Shown piece by piece: positions 26,056-35,990 of a stretch of DNA of 64,000 nucleotides (position 1 is the stretch's first letter; the number at the start of each line of letters is the position of its first letter). This DNA comes from Saccharicrinis sp963675435 (GTDB taxonomy: Bacteria > Bacteroidota > Bacteroidia > Bacteroidales > Marinilabiliaceae). The translations under genes and the position numbers were made by a program. The notes under the pieces are model-generated. The model was given only the letters and a program-made list of their open reading frames with translations, ran no database searches and had not been told where the DNA came from. The DNA is taken from NCBI GenBank assembly GCA_963675435.1, contig OY776216.1, positions 4,898,001 through 4,962,000 of the forward strand. Reading direction: 5' to 3'.

Positions 26056-26826
26056 TTATAGATTAAATAATGTATTGGCATTTTGAGTTGTTAGCTTTAC
26101 TATTTTATGCTTTGGCATATTAAAAACCGCCGATAACTTTTCTATTACTAAACTTAAATAAGAGGGTTCATTTCTTTTACCTCTAAACGGAGTCGGCGTT
26201 AGAAAAGGAGCATCAGTTTCTAAAACAATCTTATCTGGCCCAAGCTCTTCAACTACCTTATCCAAACCTGAATTTTTAAAAGTAACCACCCCATTTATTC
26301 CTAAATAAAAATTCGGATAGCTAAGCACTTTCTTGCCTTGTTCTACAGATCCCGTAAAACTATGAAATACCCCGGACATTCCTTCCAAATCAAAGTGATC
26401 CATCACTTCAAAAATCTCATCAAATGCGTCACGGGCATGAATTACAACAGGTAAATTAAATTCTTTTGCCCAATTTAACTGAATCTTAAATGCCTCTGTC
26501 TGTTGTTTTAAAAATGTTTTATCCCAATATAAATCAATACCAATCTCCCCTACTGCACAAAATTTATGCGTTGCAAAAAGCGAATACATCTTATCCAATA
26601 GCTTTTGATAATCCTCATCTACAGAAGTTGGATGTAATCCCATCATGGATTTACAAATTTCAGGATATTTTTTTTCAACATCAAGTATTGGCTGTATAGA
26701 ATCGGCATCTATATTTGGCATTAAAACCATTTTCACTCCCGCCTCTGATGCGCGTTGCATCATCTCTTCTCTATCGTCATCAAATTGCTCTAAATAAATG
26801 TGAGAGTGTGTATCAATTATTCCCAT
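26056..26826 (-). CDS. tatD: TatD-family metal-dependent hydrolase
   Basis: 256 residues in a TIM barrel of the amidohydrolase fold. Metal ligands show in IDTHSHIYLEQF (His-x-His), VGEIGIDLY (Glu), IHARDA, FHSFTG and ETDAPFLTP (Asp). TatD proteins are 3'-5' exonucleases or metal-dependent DNases involved in DNA repair and turnover; they are not part of the Tat pathway despite the name. It is first gene of a two-gene unit with ansA. Confidence 0.94.
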   Translation of the reverse strand: MGIIDTHSHIYLEQFDDDREEMMQRASEAGVKMVLMPNIDADSIQPILDVEKKYPEICKSMMGLHPTSVDEDYQKLLDKMYSLFATHKFCAVGEIGIDLYWDKTFLKQQTEAFKIQLNWAKEFNLPVVIHARDAFDEIFEVMDHFDLEGMSGVFHSFTGSVEQGKKVLSYPNFYLGINGVVTFKNSGLDKVVEELGPDKIVLETDAPFLTPTPFRGKRNEPSYLSLVIEKLSAVFNMPKHKIVKLTTQNANTLFNL

Positions 26827-26890
26827 AATGCTTTATGTAGTTTACTTCAATACTACAAAGTTCTTACATTTTTTAAAAAGACCAATATAA

Positions 26891-26923
26891 AAAACCTTAA
26901 AGGAGTAGTTCCTTTAAGGTTTT
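26891..26923 (-). terminator. Terminator after the second gdh gene
   Basis: A 14-bp perfect stem (26891-26904 with 26910-26923; arm AAAACCTTAAAGGA) has a 5-nt loop. It lies 41 bp beyond the gdh stop, with a T run on the minus strand, upstream of tatD. Confidence 0.9.
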
Positions 26924-26964
26924 CAATTATTTATATGGAATTCTAAAAAATTATCTATGATATA

Positions 26965-28302
26965 CTATACGACTCCCTGGGCTATCATAGCATCTGCTAC
27001 TTTAACAAATCCACCTACGTTTGCTCCTTTTATATAGTTTACTTTTCCATTTATTTCAGTTCCATACTGAACACAAACCTTATGAATATTAATCATAATT
27101 TCATTTAACCTCTGGTCAACTTCTTGTTCATTCCAGTTTAAGCGCATACTGTTTTGACTCATTTCTAATCCTGATACAGCAACTCCCCCTGCATTCACAG
27201 CTTTACCCGGGGCAAATAAAATTTTCTCTGTAGCTAAAAATGCCGCATCTGCAGTACATCCCATATTAGAAGCTTCAGCAATTAACTGACACCCATTATC
27301 AATCAATGCTTTACAGTCATCCTCGTTCAACTCATTTTGAATAGCACAAGGTATAGCAATATCAACCTTTTGTTCCCAAGGTTTTTTACCTTCAAAAAAC
27401 TCAACGCCATATCTTTCGGCATAGGGTTGAATCACATCCTGATTTGAAGCCCTTAATTCTAATAGAAAATCAATCTTATCTCCAGATACGCCTTCAGGAT
27501 CATAAATATACCCATCCGGACCAGAAAGCGTAACTACTTTACCACCCAATTCAACAGCTTTTAAAGCTGCTCCCCAGGCTACGTTTCCAAAGCCAGACAA
27601 TGCTATCGTTTTACCTTGTAGCGACTGCCCTTTCATCAGCAGCATTTCGCGCACGAAATAGATCGCTCCAAAACCAGTTGCTTCCGGACGAATTAAGCTT
27701 CCACCAAACTCCCATCCTTTTCCTGTTAATACTCCGGTAAATTCGTTTCTTAACTTTTTATACTGACCGAACAAGTATCCAATTTCTCTACCTCCTACTC
27801 CAATATCCCCGGCAGGAACATCTGTATTTGGACCAATATGACGATATAATTCGCTCATAAACGCCTGGCAAAAGCGCATGATTTCGTAATCAGATTTTCC
27901 TTTGGGATTGAAATCAGAACCTCCTTTACCTCCTCCCATTGGAAGGCTGGTTAAACTATTTTTGAATGTTTGTTCAAATCCCAAAAACTTCAACCCACTT
28001 AGTGTAACACTTGGGTGAAAACGTAAACCTCCTTTATAAGGTCCTATTGCACTATTGAATTCTACTCGATATCCTCGGTTTACCTGTACTTCTCCATTAT
28101 CGTCAACCCATGGAACGCGGAACATAATTACTCTCTCCGGTTCGGTCATTCTTTCAAGTATTTTTGCTTTTTGATAATGCGGATTTTCCTGGTAAAAATC
28201 CCAAACGGTTTCAACAACCTCATCAACAGCTTGTAAAAACTCATCTTCTCCAGGATTTTTCATCCTTACTGTATCTATGAACTCTTTAATTTTAGCATCC
28301 AT
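26965..28302 (-). CDS. gdh: Glutamate dehydrogenase, probable NAD type
   Basis: 445 residues from the ATG at 28302 (an in-frame TTG two codons upstream is unlikely). The active site matches the paralogue (PMGGGKGGSDFNPKGK, PAGDIGVGGREIG). The nucleotide-binding loop differs: SGFGNVAWGAA followed by VTLSGPDGYIYDPEG. That wording is what I recall for the NAD-linked Clostridium symbiosum enzyme, so catabolic NAD use is inferred. Downstream it keeps the AVNAGGVAVSGLEMSQNS signature. It is a single-gene unit with a strong terminator. Confidence 0.94.
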   Translation of the reverse strand: MDAKIKEFIDTVRMKNPGEDEFLQAVDEVVETVWDFYQENPHYQKAKILERMTEPERVIMFRVPWVDDNGEVQVNRGYRVEFNSAIGPYKGGLRFHPSVTLSGLKFLGFEQTFKNSLTSLPMGGGKGGSDFNPKGKSDYEIMRFCQAFMSELYRHIGPNTDVPAGDIGVGGREIGYLFGQYKKLRNEFTGVLTGKGWEFGGSLIRPEATGFGAIYFVREMLLMKGQSLQGKTIALSGFGNVAWGAALKAVELGGKVVTLSGPDGYIYDPEGVSGDKIDFLLELRASNQDVIQPYAERYGVEFFEGKKPWEQKVDIAIPCAIQNELNEDDCKALIDNGCQLIAEASNMGCTADAAFLATEKILFAPGKAVNAGGVAVSGLEMSQNSMRLNWNEQEVDQRLNEIMINIHKVCVQYGTEINGKVNYIKGANVGGFVKVADAMIAQGVV

Positions 28303-29595
28303 GGTCAATACTTTTATAGATTTTTATCAAATCAAAATTAGATATTTACATTAATCCAATACATGACTTTTAGCAATTTCTTATTTAATTTCAAAAGTTT
28401 TATATAAACCTCAATATCTTTACATTACAACTTCAAATCCCACTTTATTTTCACACTATATGATAACTATCATAACAATTGAATACTGCAGTTTACCTTT
28501 AATAAAAACAGAGCTGCCCATAATATTTTAACTGGCTTCAGTTTCCATAACTTCTTATTGAAACTGAATTTCCCCAAAGGGAAAAACTTATTATAAATTT
28601 AGGAATCCGCTTGTTATAACTCAAAATAAACTTGGTATCCCATATTAATAAGGCGTAATGCAAGTATGAAGTTATTGCACCCAAAAACAAAAATCATACC
28701 GACAACCCACAAAAATCAATGACTATCAGGGATTTAATAATCCTTAAAAAAACTGTATTTATTTCAATTTGTTCTGCACGCCTATGATATATCAAGTATA
28801 TGACGTCGTACTTACTATGGTTTATTTATGGATATTTATGGTCTTTCTTCGGTTCCTTAGAAGCAATGCCTACGTATAAAACAATCAAAAAATACGCATA
28901 GTCAATACAACTACAATACAAAGAAATAGCTATGACTATGCATAGAAATAGTAAAGAAAAGCATAGCCATAGCAAAGAAAAGTCAAAAAAAGACCGAAAA
29001 ACAACAAAACCTGGAATATTTATGCCCAAAAACACAATTTTGCTGAATATTTTTGTTGTTTTTTTGCGATTTTCCGGAATATTGGCCTTTTTTTTAACCT
29101 TTTATGCTTAAATCTAATTTTACCACAAACCATTTACACCTCATAAACAAGCAGTTACAAGGCAAAAAAGTTACAGTAAAATTACAGTAATTTTTTCCTG
29201 TTCAATTTCATGCTACTTTAGAACCAAAGATCAACAAGGTTCAATAGAACAAGGAGAAAGGTTAAAGGTTAAAGAAGAAGGGAGAAGGGAGAAGGGGTGA
29301 TTAGTAGTTTAGAATATCAAATTAACAAATAGCAAATAAACAAATTTACCTTTATACTAATTAGCCATAAAACCATAAACTATATCAACCTAACGCTACT
29401 ATATTGGAATAAATAGCTTCTATATTTTTCTACCTTTCTATATTTTATATACATCTGACTACCTACACATTAACAACTAAACCCTCAATATTTTTTTGTA
29501 TTTTTAGTATTTCAATTCTGTTTTTAATTGCTTTGATTTACATAAGATAAGATCAAACAAAAAACAATTAATAACACTAATAAACATTATAATTT
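28303..29595. other. Non-coding stretch of about 1.3 kb with hairpins and simple repeats
   Basis: No convincing gene. Contents: an inverted repeat (TTCAGTTTC, 28537-28545 with 28560-28568) directly followed by a second hairpin (TTTCCC, 28569-28574 with 28579-28584); imperfect repeats of CATAGC-like and AAAGAAA words at about 28915-28985; and a purine-rich microsatellite at 29258-29297. A 69-codon minus-strand ORF at 28826-29035 is produced by these repeats and looks non-coding. The 3' part should hold the promoter of the glycosidase gene. Confidence 0.6.
29258..29297. repeat. Purine-rich microsatellite
   Basis: Two GGTTAAA units are followed by GAAGGGA-type heptads, about 40 bp in all, on the purine strand. 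Similar GAAG-rich text recurs near 55610-55710, suggesting a dispersed low-complexity repeat. Confidence 0.6.
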
Positions 29596-32247
29596 ATGAG
29601 GATCATCTCTTTTATATTCTTATTAACTATTATATATAGTTGTAACAAACCAATGAATATTCATCACGTAAATAAGGACTTTACTGTATACAACAATAAA
29701 GTAGTACAAGGGGATTTTACAGCAGAAGTACATCCAGATGGATCTATGACCAGTAATTACATGAGTCCTGTTAATATTCCTCAAAAAAGAACGATCGAAT
29801 TAAAATTCAGTATAAACCAAAAAGACAATGAACTACCCTTTGCTACTAATCATAAAATTGTCGTTAAACCACAAAACGGTTCCTACACAACACCTGTTAT
29901 TGAATTCAGGAAGCAATACATTGATGAACAGTCTGGCATTGATGAAGAATTAGAATCGAATACTACTTTAAATGTTAAACTCAACCTTACTAAGGTATTT
30001 AAGGATTTTGAAAAGCAGGGTTATTACGAGGATATCAATCACGATAAAATAACACAAAAAGATTTTAAAGGTGTTTTTATTGCTGGAAATATTGCCCCTC
30101 TAAATTTTGACTTTGAAAATCTGGGAGAAAATGTACAGCTTAAAGATGAAGATGGAGATCATATATACGAAATATCACTAGTCATAAACACTTTTGACGA
30201 AAACAAATTTGTAAAACCTGAATGGAAACTAAAGGAAGACATTAGTCAGTACCCTCAACTTAAAACAGACAATGAATTAATTCAGGCCCTTTACAATATG
30301 GCATTAGAGGAAACTAAATTACTCAGTGAAGATGATGGCACTTTTAGAACGGGAGCTAAATGGGCTGGCGTTTGGACCCGGGATGTAAGTTATGCTACCG
30401 TTTTAGGTTTAGGAATTGCAGATACCCAAAGAGCCAGACATTCCTTACTTAAAAAAATAAAACGAGATAGAATTATTCAGGATACCGGATCTGGCGGAGC
30501 ATGGCCTGTATCTTCAGACCGAACAACATGGGCTTTGGCAGCCTGGGAAATATACTTGATTTCAGGAGATGATTTGTGGCTTGACTACTGTTACAAAGTC
30601 ATAAAAAATACGGTTGAAGATGATCGAATTATCGTCTTTGACAAAAGCACTAATCTATACAAAGGAGAATCTTCATTTCTGGACTGGAGAATACAGACCT
30701 ACCCCAGATGGATGGATAATACTGACATCTATTCTTCTTTAAACCTGGGTACTAACCTTGTACATTATAAAACCCTGAGAATATTAAGCCAAATGGCCAA
30801 TATATTAAATCAGGAAGAAGACAAGAGTAAATACGCCACCTGGGCAACTGAATTGAAAGCTACCATAAATACCAAACTCTGGAACCAGGAAAAGGGATAT
30901 TACAACCAATATATTTATGGCAGAAACTATAGTTTTAATTCACCAAAATCAGAATCGTTAGGTGAAGCTTTTTCTATACTATATGATGTTGCTGATGAAA
31001 AATCAAATACAATTATTAAAAATACACCTACGCTAACTTGGGGAATTCCTTGCGTATATCCGCAAATACCAGGTATTCGTCCGTATCACAATAATGGAAT
31101 ATGGCCATTTGTACAAACCTTCTGGAATTTGGCTACTGCAAAAACAGAGAACAACAATGCATTGGAACAAGGTATTAGTTCTTTTTACAGAGCTGCGGCT
31201 ATGTTTTTAACTAATAAGGAAAATATGGTGGCTGACAATGGTGATTTTATGACGGCGTTAAATTCTGACCGGCAACTATGGAGTGTTGCAGGAAACCTGG
31301 GACATATTTACAAGATTTTCTTTGGTATGAATTTTAAGCCTGATAGCAAACTTTACTTTAATCCTGCCATTCCTAATTCGTATGAATGTAACATGGAGCT
31401 AAGCAACTTAAAAATAAGAGATAAAGAATTGACGATAAGAATTAATGGGTATGGAACCAAAATAAAGTCTTTTACGGTTAATGGTCAAAAACAATCCGAT
31501 CATTATGTAAGTCTGCTTGGAGAAGGTAAGGATATTATTGAAATAAATATGGCCAACAATGATTTTTATGGAAACACAAATGTTGTTGCCAATAAATTTC
31601 ATATTGCAACACCTCAAGCAACCATTAAAAACCAGGAACTATTATGGGATTCAATTCAGAATGCAGTAAAATATGAAGTATTCAAAAATGGCAAACTGCT
31701 TACAACCACTACTGACGTTACTAAGATAAATTTGGATGAAACCAATGGTGAGTATACTGTTAGAGCCATTGATATTGTTGGAGATCCATCGTTTATTAGC
31801 GAACCTATTTTTTACGAACCACAGCCAGTCAAAAATCTATCGTTTAATAACTACCAATGCAACAAAGCTGTTTCTATTACCGGCGCCCCCAAAGGGATGA
31901 TTGAATTGTCAAAACAAAACAACCTGGAGGTACAGTGGAATATAAATATTAAGGATAACGGCACTTATGTATTATTCTTTGAATACTCTAATGGAAGCGG
32001 ACCCTGGAATACCGATAATAAATGTGCCAACAGAACATTATGGATTGATGATTATAAAATTGCTCCAGTAATAATGCCTCAAAGAGGAATAAATGAATGG
32101 TCCAACTTAGGAGAAACGAATCGCATTAAAATTGACCTAACCAAAGGACGACATCATTTTAAATTGACTTTTGAACCTGAAAATGAAAACATGAATGTTG
32201 ATACGAATACCGCCTTACTAGGTAGAATGAAATTAATCAAACAATAA
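29596..32247 (+). CDS. Six-hairpin glycosidase lipoprotein with FN3 and CBM-like domains
   Basis: 883 residues. The lipobox ends at Cys16 (IIYSCN), so it is probably a surface or periplasmic lipoprotein. The N-terminal beta-rich part (25-210) ends with an E-set-like strand series. An (alpha/alpha)6 barrel (about 225-620) has the motif GVWTRDVSYATVLGLGIA, GGAWPVSSDRTTWALAAWE and WGIPCVYPQIPG. This resembles amylo-1,6-glucosidase and GH63/GH78-type six-hairpin enzymes. A short FN3-like domain (about 660-720) and a C-terminal carbohydrate-binding-like beta-sandwich (730-883) follow. I cannot assign the GH family or substrate. It stands alone; no SusC/SusD pair is adjacent. Confidence 0.75.
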   Translation: MRIISFIFLLTIIYSCNKPMNIHHVNKDFTVYNNKVVQGDFTAEVHPDGSMTSNYMSPVNIPQKRTIELKFSINQKDNELPFATNHKIVVKPQNGSYTTPVIEFRKQYIDEQSGIDEELESNTTLNVKLNLTKVFKDFEKQGYYEDINHDKITQKDFKGVFIAGNIAPLNFDFENLGENVQLKDEDGDHIYEISLVINTFDENKFVKPEWKLKEDISQYPQLKTDNELIQALYNMALEETKLLSEDDGTFRTGAKWAGVWTRDVSYATVLGLGIADTQRARHSLLKKIKRDRIIQDTGSGGAWPVSSDRTTWALAAWEIYLISGDDLWLDYCYKVIKNTVEDDRIIVFDKSTNLYKGESSFLDWRIQTYPRWMDNTDIYSSLNLGTNLVHYKTLRILSQMANILNQEEDKSKYATWATELKATINTKLWNQEKGYYNQYIYGRNYSFNSPKSESLGEAFSILYDVADEKSNTIIKNTPTLTWGIPCVYPQIPGIRPYHNNGIWPFVQTFWNLATAKTENNNALEQGISSFYRAAAMFLTNKENMVADNGDFMTALNSDRQLWSVAGNLGHIYKIFFGMNFKPDSKLYFNPAIPNSYECNMELSNLKIRDKELTIRINGYGTKIKSFTVNGQKQSDHYVSLLGEGKDIIEINMANNDFYGNTNVVANKFHIATPQATIKNQELLWDSIQNAVKYEVFKNGKLLTTTTDVTKINLDETNGEYTVRAIDIVGDPSFISEPIFYEPQPVKNLSFNNYQCNKAVSITGAPKGMIELSKQNNLEVQWNINIKDNGTYVLFFEYSNGSGPWNTDNKCANRTLWIDDYKIAPVIMPQRGINEWSNLGETNRIKIDLTKGRHHFKLTFEPENENMNVDTNTALLGRMKLIKQ

Positions 32248-32265
32248 ATTAAATTGACATATTAT

Positions 32266-32296
32266 AATCGGATAGAATTGCACGCTCTATCCGGTT
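32266..32296. terminator. Terminator between convergent glycosidase and barrel genes
   Basis: A 10-bp stem with one wobble pair (32266-32275 with 32287-32296), 11-nt loop and AT-rich flanks lies between two convergent stops. Confidence 0.7.
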
Positions 32297-32318
32297 ATTT
32301 AATTATTACTATTCAAAT

Positions 32319-33503
32319 TTAAAAGGCTTCACTAAAAGCCACATAAAAACCTTTTCGATCTTTAGCAATACCATAATCTAGTCTTAAATTCATCCGTGGT
32401 TGTATTTCAATCCGGAATCCTGCTCCTAAATTAGGTAAGAAGTCTTCAAGCTCTTCATAGCTACTTGCTACTGAACCAAAACCAGACCAAACTACAAAAC
32501 CAATATGTTTCAGATATCTTCGAACGGATGGCATCCTCATTCCTGAAAACATATGTCGATATTCTGTTATTCCAAACAAAGAAACTTTATCCCGAAATCT
32601 TCCCCATTGATATCCCCTAAGATCAAATTGAGTTCCTAACTGAGGTAGATCCATCCAAGGAATTTCCCCATCGGAATACTGAGTTTTAAATTGAAATGCC
32701 CAAACTCGCCTTTCTCCTAGATCCAGGTATTTTCGAGTATCGAGTGTTGCCTTTAAAAACTCATTACTATCTCCTATCTTTAAAAAATTATTATATTTTA
32801 AAAACGATATACTAAAATAATAACCCTTATATGGATTTTGAACATTATCACGCTTATCCAGATCTAAAGCCAAACCTAATCCAAAATTAGTGGCACTCTT
32901 ACCATATTTTTGAACATAAATATCCGACCTCATAAAATCATTTAATTCAGTTGCCTTTGTACTGTTAAAATCATAGGTAACTCCAACAAACAGACTTTTA
33001 TTAATACGATGAACAATCTTTCCTTCTGCAGAAAACCACTGACGATGGTATCCTGTAGTTTCATCAGGTGTAGAGGTTCTATTTCCCGCATCATAACCTA
33101 CTCCCCAATAATTATCAGGCATATCCCTGTAAAACAACATTGTTAACAACCTCATCTTATCCATTTTCCCATATATGTATGGAAAAGCTGCAATTGATAT
33201 AGATTCATTTGTACTGTATCCTACCGAAAACGGAATACTTGAGCGATCAACAAAAGGATTATCTTTTTGAAGTTTAAAAGACATTAAGGCCCCTGCAGAA
33301 AACAGCAGCTCCAATTCCGGAGTATATGTTGGAGCCACATATGGAGTAAACATCAAATTCTTTTCAGTAGTCCTTGTCTGATACAATGAATCCAACTGAT
33401 CTGATGTTTTTTCTGTAGGATCTCCAACCATAGGAACCTGCGCATTTACAATAACAATAAAAAAACAGAAAAGGACTACTAATCCCCCCTTATATTTATA
33501 CAT
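32319..33503 (-). CDS. Omp85/BamA-like outer-membrane barrel protein
   Basis: 394 residues from the ATG at 33503. An upstream in-frame ATG would put 15 residues before the signal peptide, so it is less likely. The signal peptide is about 1-21 (FFIVIVNAQ). The protein has only the surface-antigen D15-type barrel: the conserved LDKRDNVQNPYKGYYF strand and the LRGYQWG motif (the VRGF/Y tip motif of Omp85 proteins) are visible, and it ends in Phe. There are no POTRA domains, so it is a POTRA-less BamA/TamA relative of unknown role, not BamA itself. Confidence 0.85.
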   Translation of the reverse strand: MYKYKGGLVVLFCFFIVIVNAQVPMVGDPTEKTSDQLDSLYQTRTTEKNLMFTPYVAPTYTPELELLFSAGALMSFKLQKDNPFVDRSSIPFSVGYSTNESISIAAFPYIYGKMDKMRLLTMLFYRDMPDNYWGVGYDAGNRTSTPDETTGYHRQWFSAEGKIVHRINKSLFVGVTYDFNSTKATELNDFMRSDIYVQKYGKSATNFGLGLALDLDKRDNVQNPYKGYYFSISFLKYNNFLKIGDSNEFLKATLDTRKYLDLGERRVWAFQFKTQYSDGEIPWMDLPQLGTQFDLRGYQWGRFRDKVSLFGITEYRHMFSGMRMPSVRRYLKHIGFVVWSGFGSVASSYEELEDFLPNLGAGFRIEIQPRMNLRLDYGIAKDRKGFYVAFSEAF

Positions 33504-33670
33504 TTCCTCCCTCTTTAAAACCGCTGCAAATATACAATTATTGACCATTGCATAAGAACATGTTTATCAAAATTTTACGAGAAAGAACAATTGATATTAA
33601 CAAACAATTTTTATATATTTAAGAGTGTGATACAAAATCACATATAATTGCAAAACAAATACCATTCGTA

Positions 33671-34422
33671 ATGAAAACTATTATCGCCCTAACTAATGTT
33701 TCTTTTAACTTTCTAAGAGGTTCTCATCAATTTTTAGAATTAATCCTGGATAATATTAATAACCCGAGTTCGATTAAGATTAAAGAGCTCAAATTTTATT
33801 AAAATGCTGATATACAAGGCAAATTCTTTTTTGCATAGCGAGCTATGGTAGAAGAATTTAACGAAGTAGATTAGTATTTTAATAGAAAGCCACATATAAA
33901 CAACAATTTTCTGCTTCATATTTGTTTGACATAGCCCGCTATGACTTCACAAATATTCATTGAAACTCATTATTTATTAGCGGTCTGAGCCAATAATTTT
34001 ATATCGAACTCGGGTTAATAGTACAGTTTTACATCTGAATAATAAAATGGAGTTAGTCTCATTTAATAACGCTTTCTTAACTATGTTTCCTAAAAATAAG
34101 GACAAAGATTTAATATACATCAGGTGTGGCGAAGCTATTGGTTGTGCCTATCAAGCGGAAGAACAAAAAGATTGTGGAAGAACAAAAAGATTGTGGAAAA
34201 ACCAGTAAATGTAGAAATTGTGAACTATGATTAAGTGCTATTTCTACCTATTTAAATAATACTACTACATTTAGAAAAAGAATCACCAGACCCTTTTACA
34301 TTGAAAGCAATAAAAAGGTAGAAATGAACATTCAGTACACAACCATGTATTTTGCCTTTGAAAACGAAAAATATGTTGTGATGATTATAGAAAGTTTGGA
34401 ATTTGATGACGCTCAAATTTAA
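33671..34422 (+). pseudogene. PAS-type regulatory gene destroyed by insertion, duplication and nonsense
   Basis: Joined fragments read as one protein. The start (MKTIIALTNVSF...ELILDNIN) is cut at 33761 by the MITE-like element and resumes at 34016 with STVLHLNNKMELVSFNNAF. A Cys-bearing region follows (RCGEAIGCAYQ, then DCGKTSKCRNCEL). Two further lesions are present: a 19-bp tandem duplication (34159-34177 and 34178-34196) that shifts the frame, and a TGA at 34228-34230 where Arg would fit. The remaining frame runs to TAA at 34422. The PAS-like N-terminus plus four or more Cys suggests a redox or metal-sensing domain; no kinase part is present. Confidence 0.8.
33762..34015. mobile_element. 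254-bp MITE-like element with 13-bp TIRs
   Basis: Terminal inverted repeats ACCCGAGTTCGAT (33762-33774 and, inverted, 34003-34015) are perfect over 13 bp, with weaker similarity to about 30 bp. They are flanked by direct TAATA copies (33757-33761, 34016-34020), a probable 5-bp target duplication. Removing element and one copy restores the PAS-gene reading frame. Inside are two long hairpins centred on CATAGCGAGCTATG (33834-33847) and CATAGCCCGCTATG (33930-33943). It has no ORF. The ACCC ends and short TSD recall IS982-type ends (from memory), so it may be mobilised by such a transposase. Confidence 0.85.
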
Positions 34423-34558
34423 AATTATCCTGTTTTTCTAAGCACTTCCTATTCACACTCCCTTTTATTTTTTTTTACATTTAATAAACAACCCATTGCA
34501 AACATCACCATTATTAATAAAAAAATTAGCTATTTTTCGTGCCTAAGACTTATTTACT

Positions 34559-35764
34559 ATGGCACTATTAAAATTTTCGACAATCATTATTGCTTTTTCA
34601 TTTCTTTTTCCAAAAAACTTCTCACTTTCTGATGCGAAACGCATTCATAATTCAATTACAACTATTGATACGCATTGTGATACTCCCATGAAATTCGTTA
34701 ATAATGGTTTCGACATAAGTGTGTCGCACAAGGCTCCTGAAAGCAGAGTAGATATTCCAAGAATGGAAGAAGGCGGTTTAGACGCCATCTTTTTTGCCAT
34801 CTTCACCAGTCAAAAAGCTAGAAATTCAGAGACTTACAAACAAACTTACGACTTAGCCAATCAAATGATTGATTCAACAATGGTGAGTCTGAACCACAAT
34901 AAAAAAACAACAGGTCTGGCTTTATCTGTAAAAGACTTAGAAAAACTTGAAACCGAAAATAAGAGAGCCATCTTTTTAGGTATGGAAAACGGTTTTCCAA
35001 TTGCCAAAGACATAAAAAGAGTAAAGGAATTCTATGATAAAGGCGTTCGTTATTTAACCCTTTGCCATTCTTCAAACAACGACATATGTGATTCATCTAC
35101 AGATCCCAAAGGAGCCGAACATCATGGCGTCAGTAAATTTGGGAAAGAGGTGATTAAAGAAATGAATAAGCTAGGAATGATTATCGATGTTTCTCATATT
35201 TCAGATACTGCTTTTTACGATGTAATGAAATACAGCAAAGCACCTGTCATTGCTTCTCATTCAAGTGTGCGTTCTGTATGCGACCACGCCAGAAACATGA
35301 GCGACGATATGATTAAACTATTGGCTAAAAATGACGGTGTAATTCAAATTTGTATTCTTGGCGACTATATAAAATCTCCGGATACAACCAGTATTCATTA
35401 CATTAAAATGCAGGAGCTCAAGAAGAAATACAATAACTGGCAGTACAAAAACGACGAGGAAAGAAAACAAGCCTGGGCCGAATGGGATGAAATAAACAAA
35501 AATTACCCTCCAGTATTACCAACCATTGCCGATGCAGTAGATCATATTGACTTTGTGGTAAATTTAGTTGGTATTAATTATGTTGGTATTGGATCAGATT
35601 TTGATGGAGGTGGAGGATTAGCGGACTGTACCAATGTTGCAGACTTCCCTTTAATCACATTAGAACTATTAAAAAGAGGCTATTCAGAAAAAGATATTGC
35701 TAAAATTTGGGGAGGCAATTTCTTAAGAGTATTTAAAACGGTGGAGCAAGTAGCCAAAGGTTAA
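34559..35764 (+). CDS. M19 (renal-type) membrane dipeptidase
   Basis: 401 residues. The N-terminal hydrophobic stretch (about 5-19) is a signal peptide or anchor. M19 zinc ligands are visible: TIDTHCDTP (His39, Asp41), the GMENGFPI Glu, IIDVSHISD and IASHSSVRSVCDHARNMSD. The GIGSDFDGGGGL signature closes the active site. It hydrolyses dipeptides, often D-amino-acid containing, in the periplasm. Length is normal for bacterial homologues. It is monocistronic and lies after the dead PAS gene. Confidence 0.92.
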   Translation: MALLKFSTIIIAFSFLFPKNFSLSDAKRIHNSITTIDTHCDTPMKFVNNGFDISVSHKAPESRVDIPRMEEGGLDAIFFAIFTSQKARNSETYKQTYDLANQMIDSTMVSLNHNKKTTGLALSVKDLEKLETENKRAIFLGMENGFPIAKDIKRVKEFYDKGVRYLTLCHSSNNDICDSSTDPKGAEHHGVSKFGKEVIKEMNKLGMIIDVSHISDTAFYDVMKYSKAPVIASHSSVRSVCDHARNMSDDMIKLLAKNDGVIQICILGDYIKSPDTTSIHYIKMQELKKKYNNWQYKNDEERKQAWAEWDEINKNYPPVLPTIADAVDHIDFVVNLVGINYVGIGSDFDGGGGLADCTNVADFPLITLELLKRGYSEKDIAKIWGGNFLRVFKTVEQVAKG

Positions 35765-35960
35765 AAGCACATAAGAGACAAAGATAATGAGAGTGGATAG
35801 AAGAGAAGCTTATTACGACTTTACAGTTTTTATGGAGACTGACGAGCTCCCAATAGATGATTCTATTTTTGTATTATAAAACTTTTATTATGGCGGTATT
35901 ATTTTTTTATTTCTAATCAAAGTAGAATAATATCTTCCAGATAATAGTTTTTCATAAAAA

Positions 35961-35983
35961 CCCCGATAGAATTAACTACCGGG
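35961..35983 (-). terminator. Terminator after the M56 gene
   Basis: On the minus strand an 8-bp stem with one G-U pair (arms 35976-35983 and 35962-35969) with a 6-nt loop is followed by TTTTTAT. It sits just beyond the M56 stop. Confidence 0.75.
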
Positions 35984-35990
35984 AATCTCA

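Noticed and set aside
28826..29035. 69-codon minus-strand ORF in the 1.3-kb gap
   Set aside because: It is built from the CATAGC and AAAGAAA repeats, has odd composition and no promoter or family.
35788..35880. 30-codon plus-strand ORF (MRVDRREAYYDF...) after the dipeptidase
   Set aside because: Short, no signal peptide or supporting context; probably chance.
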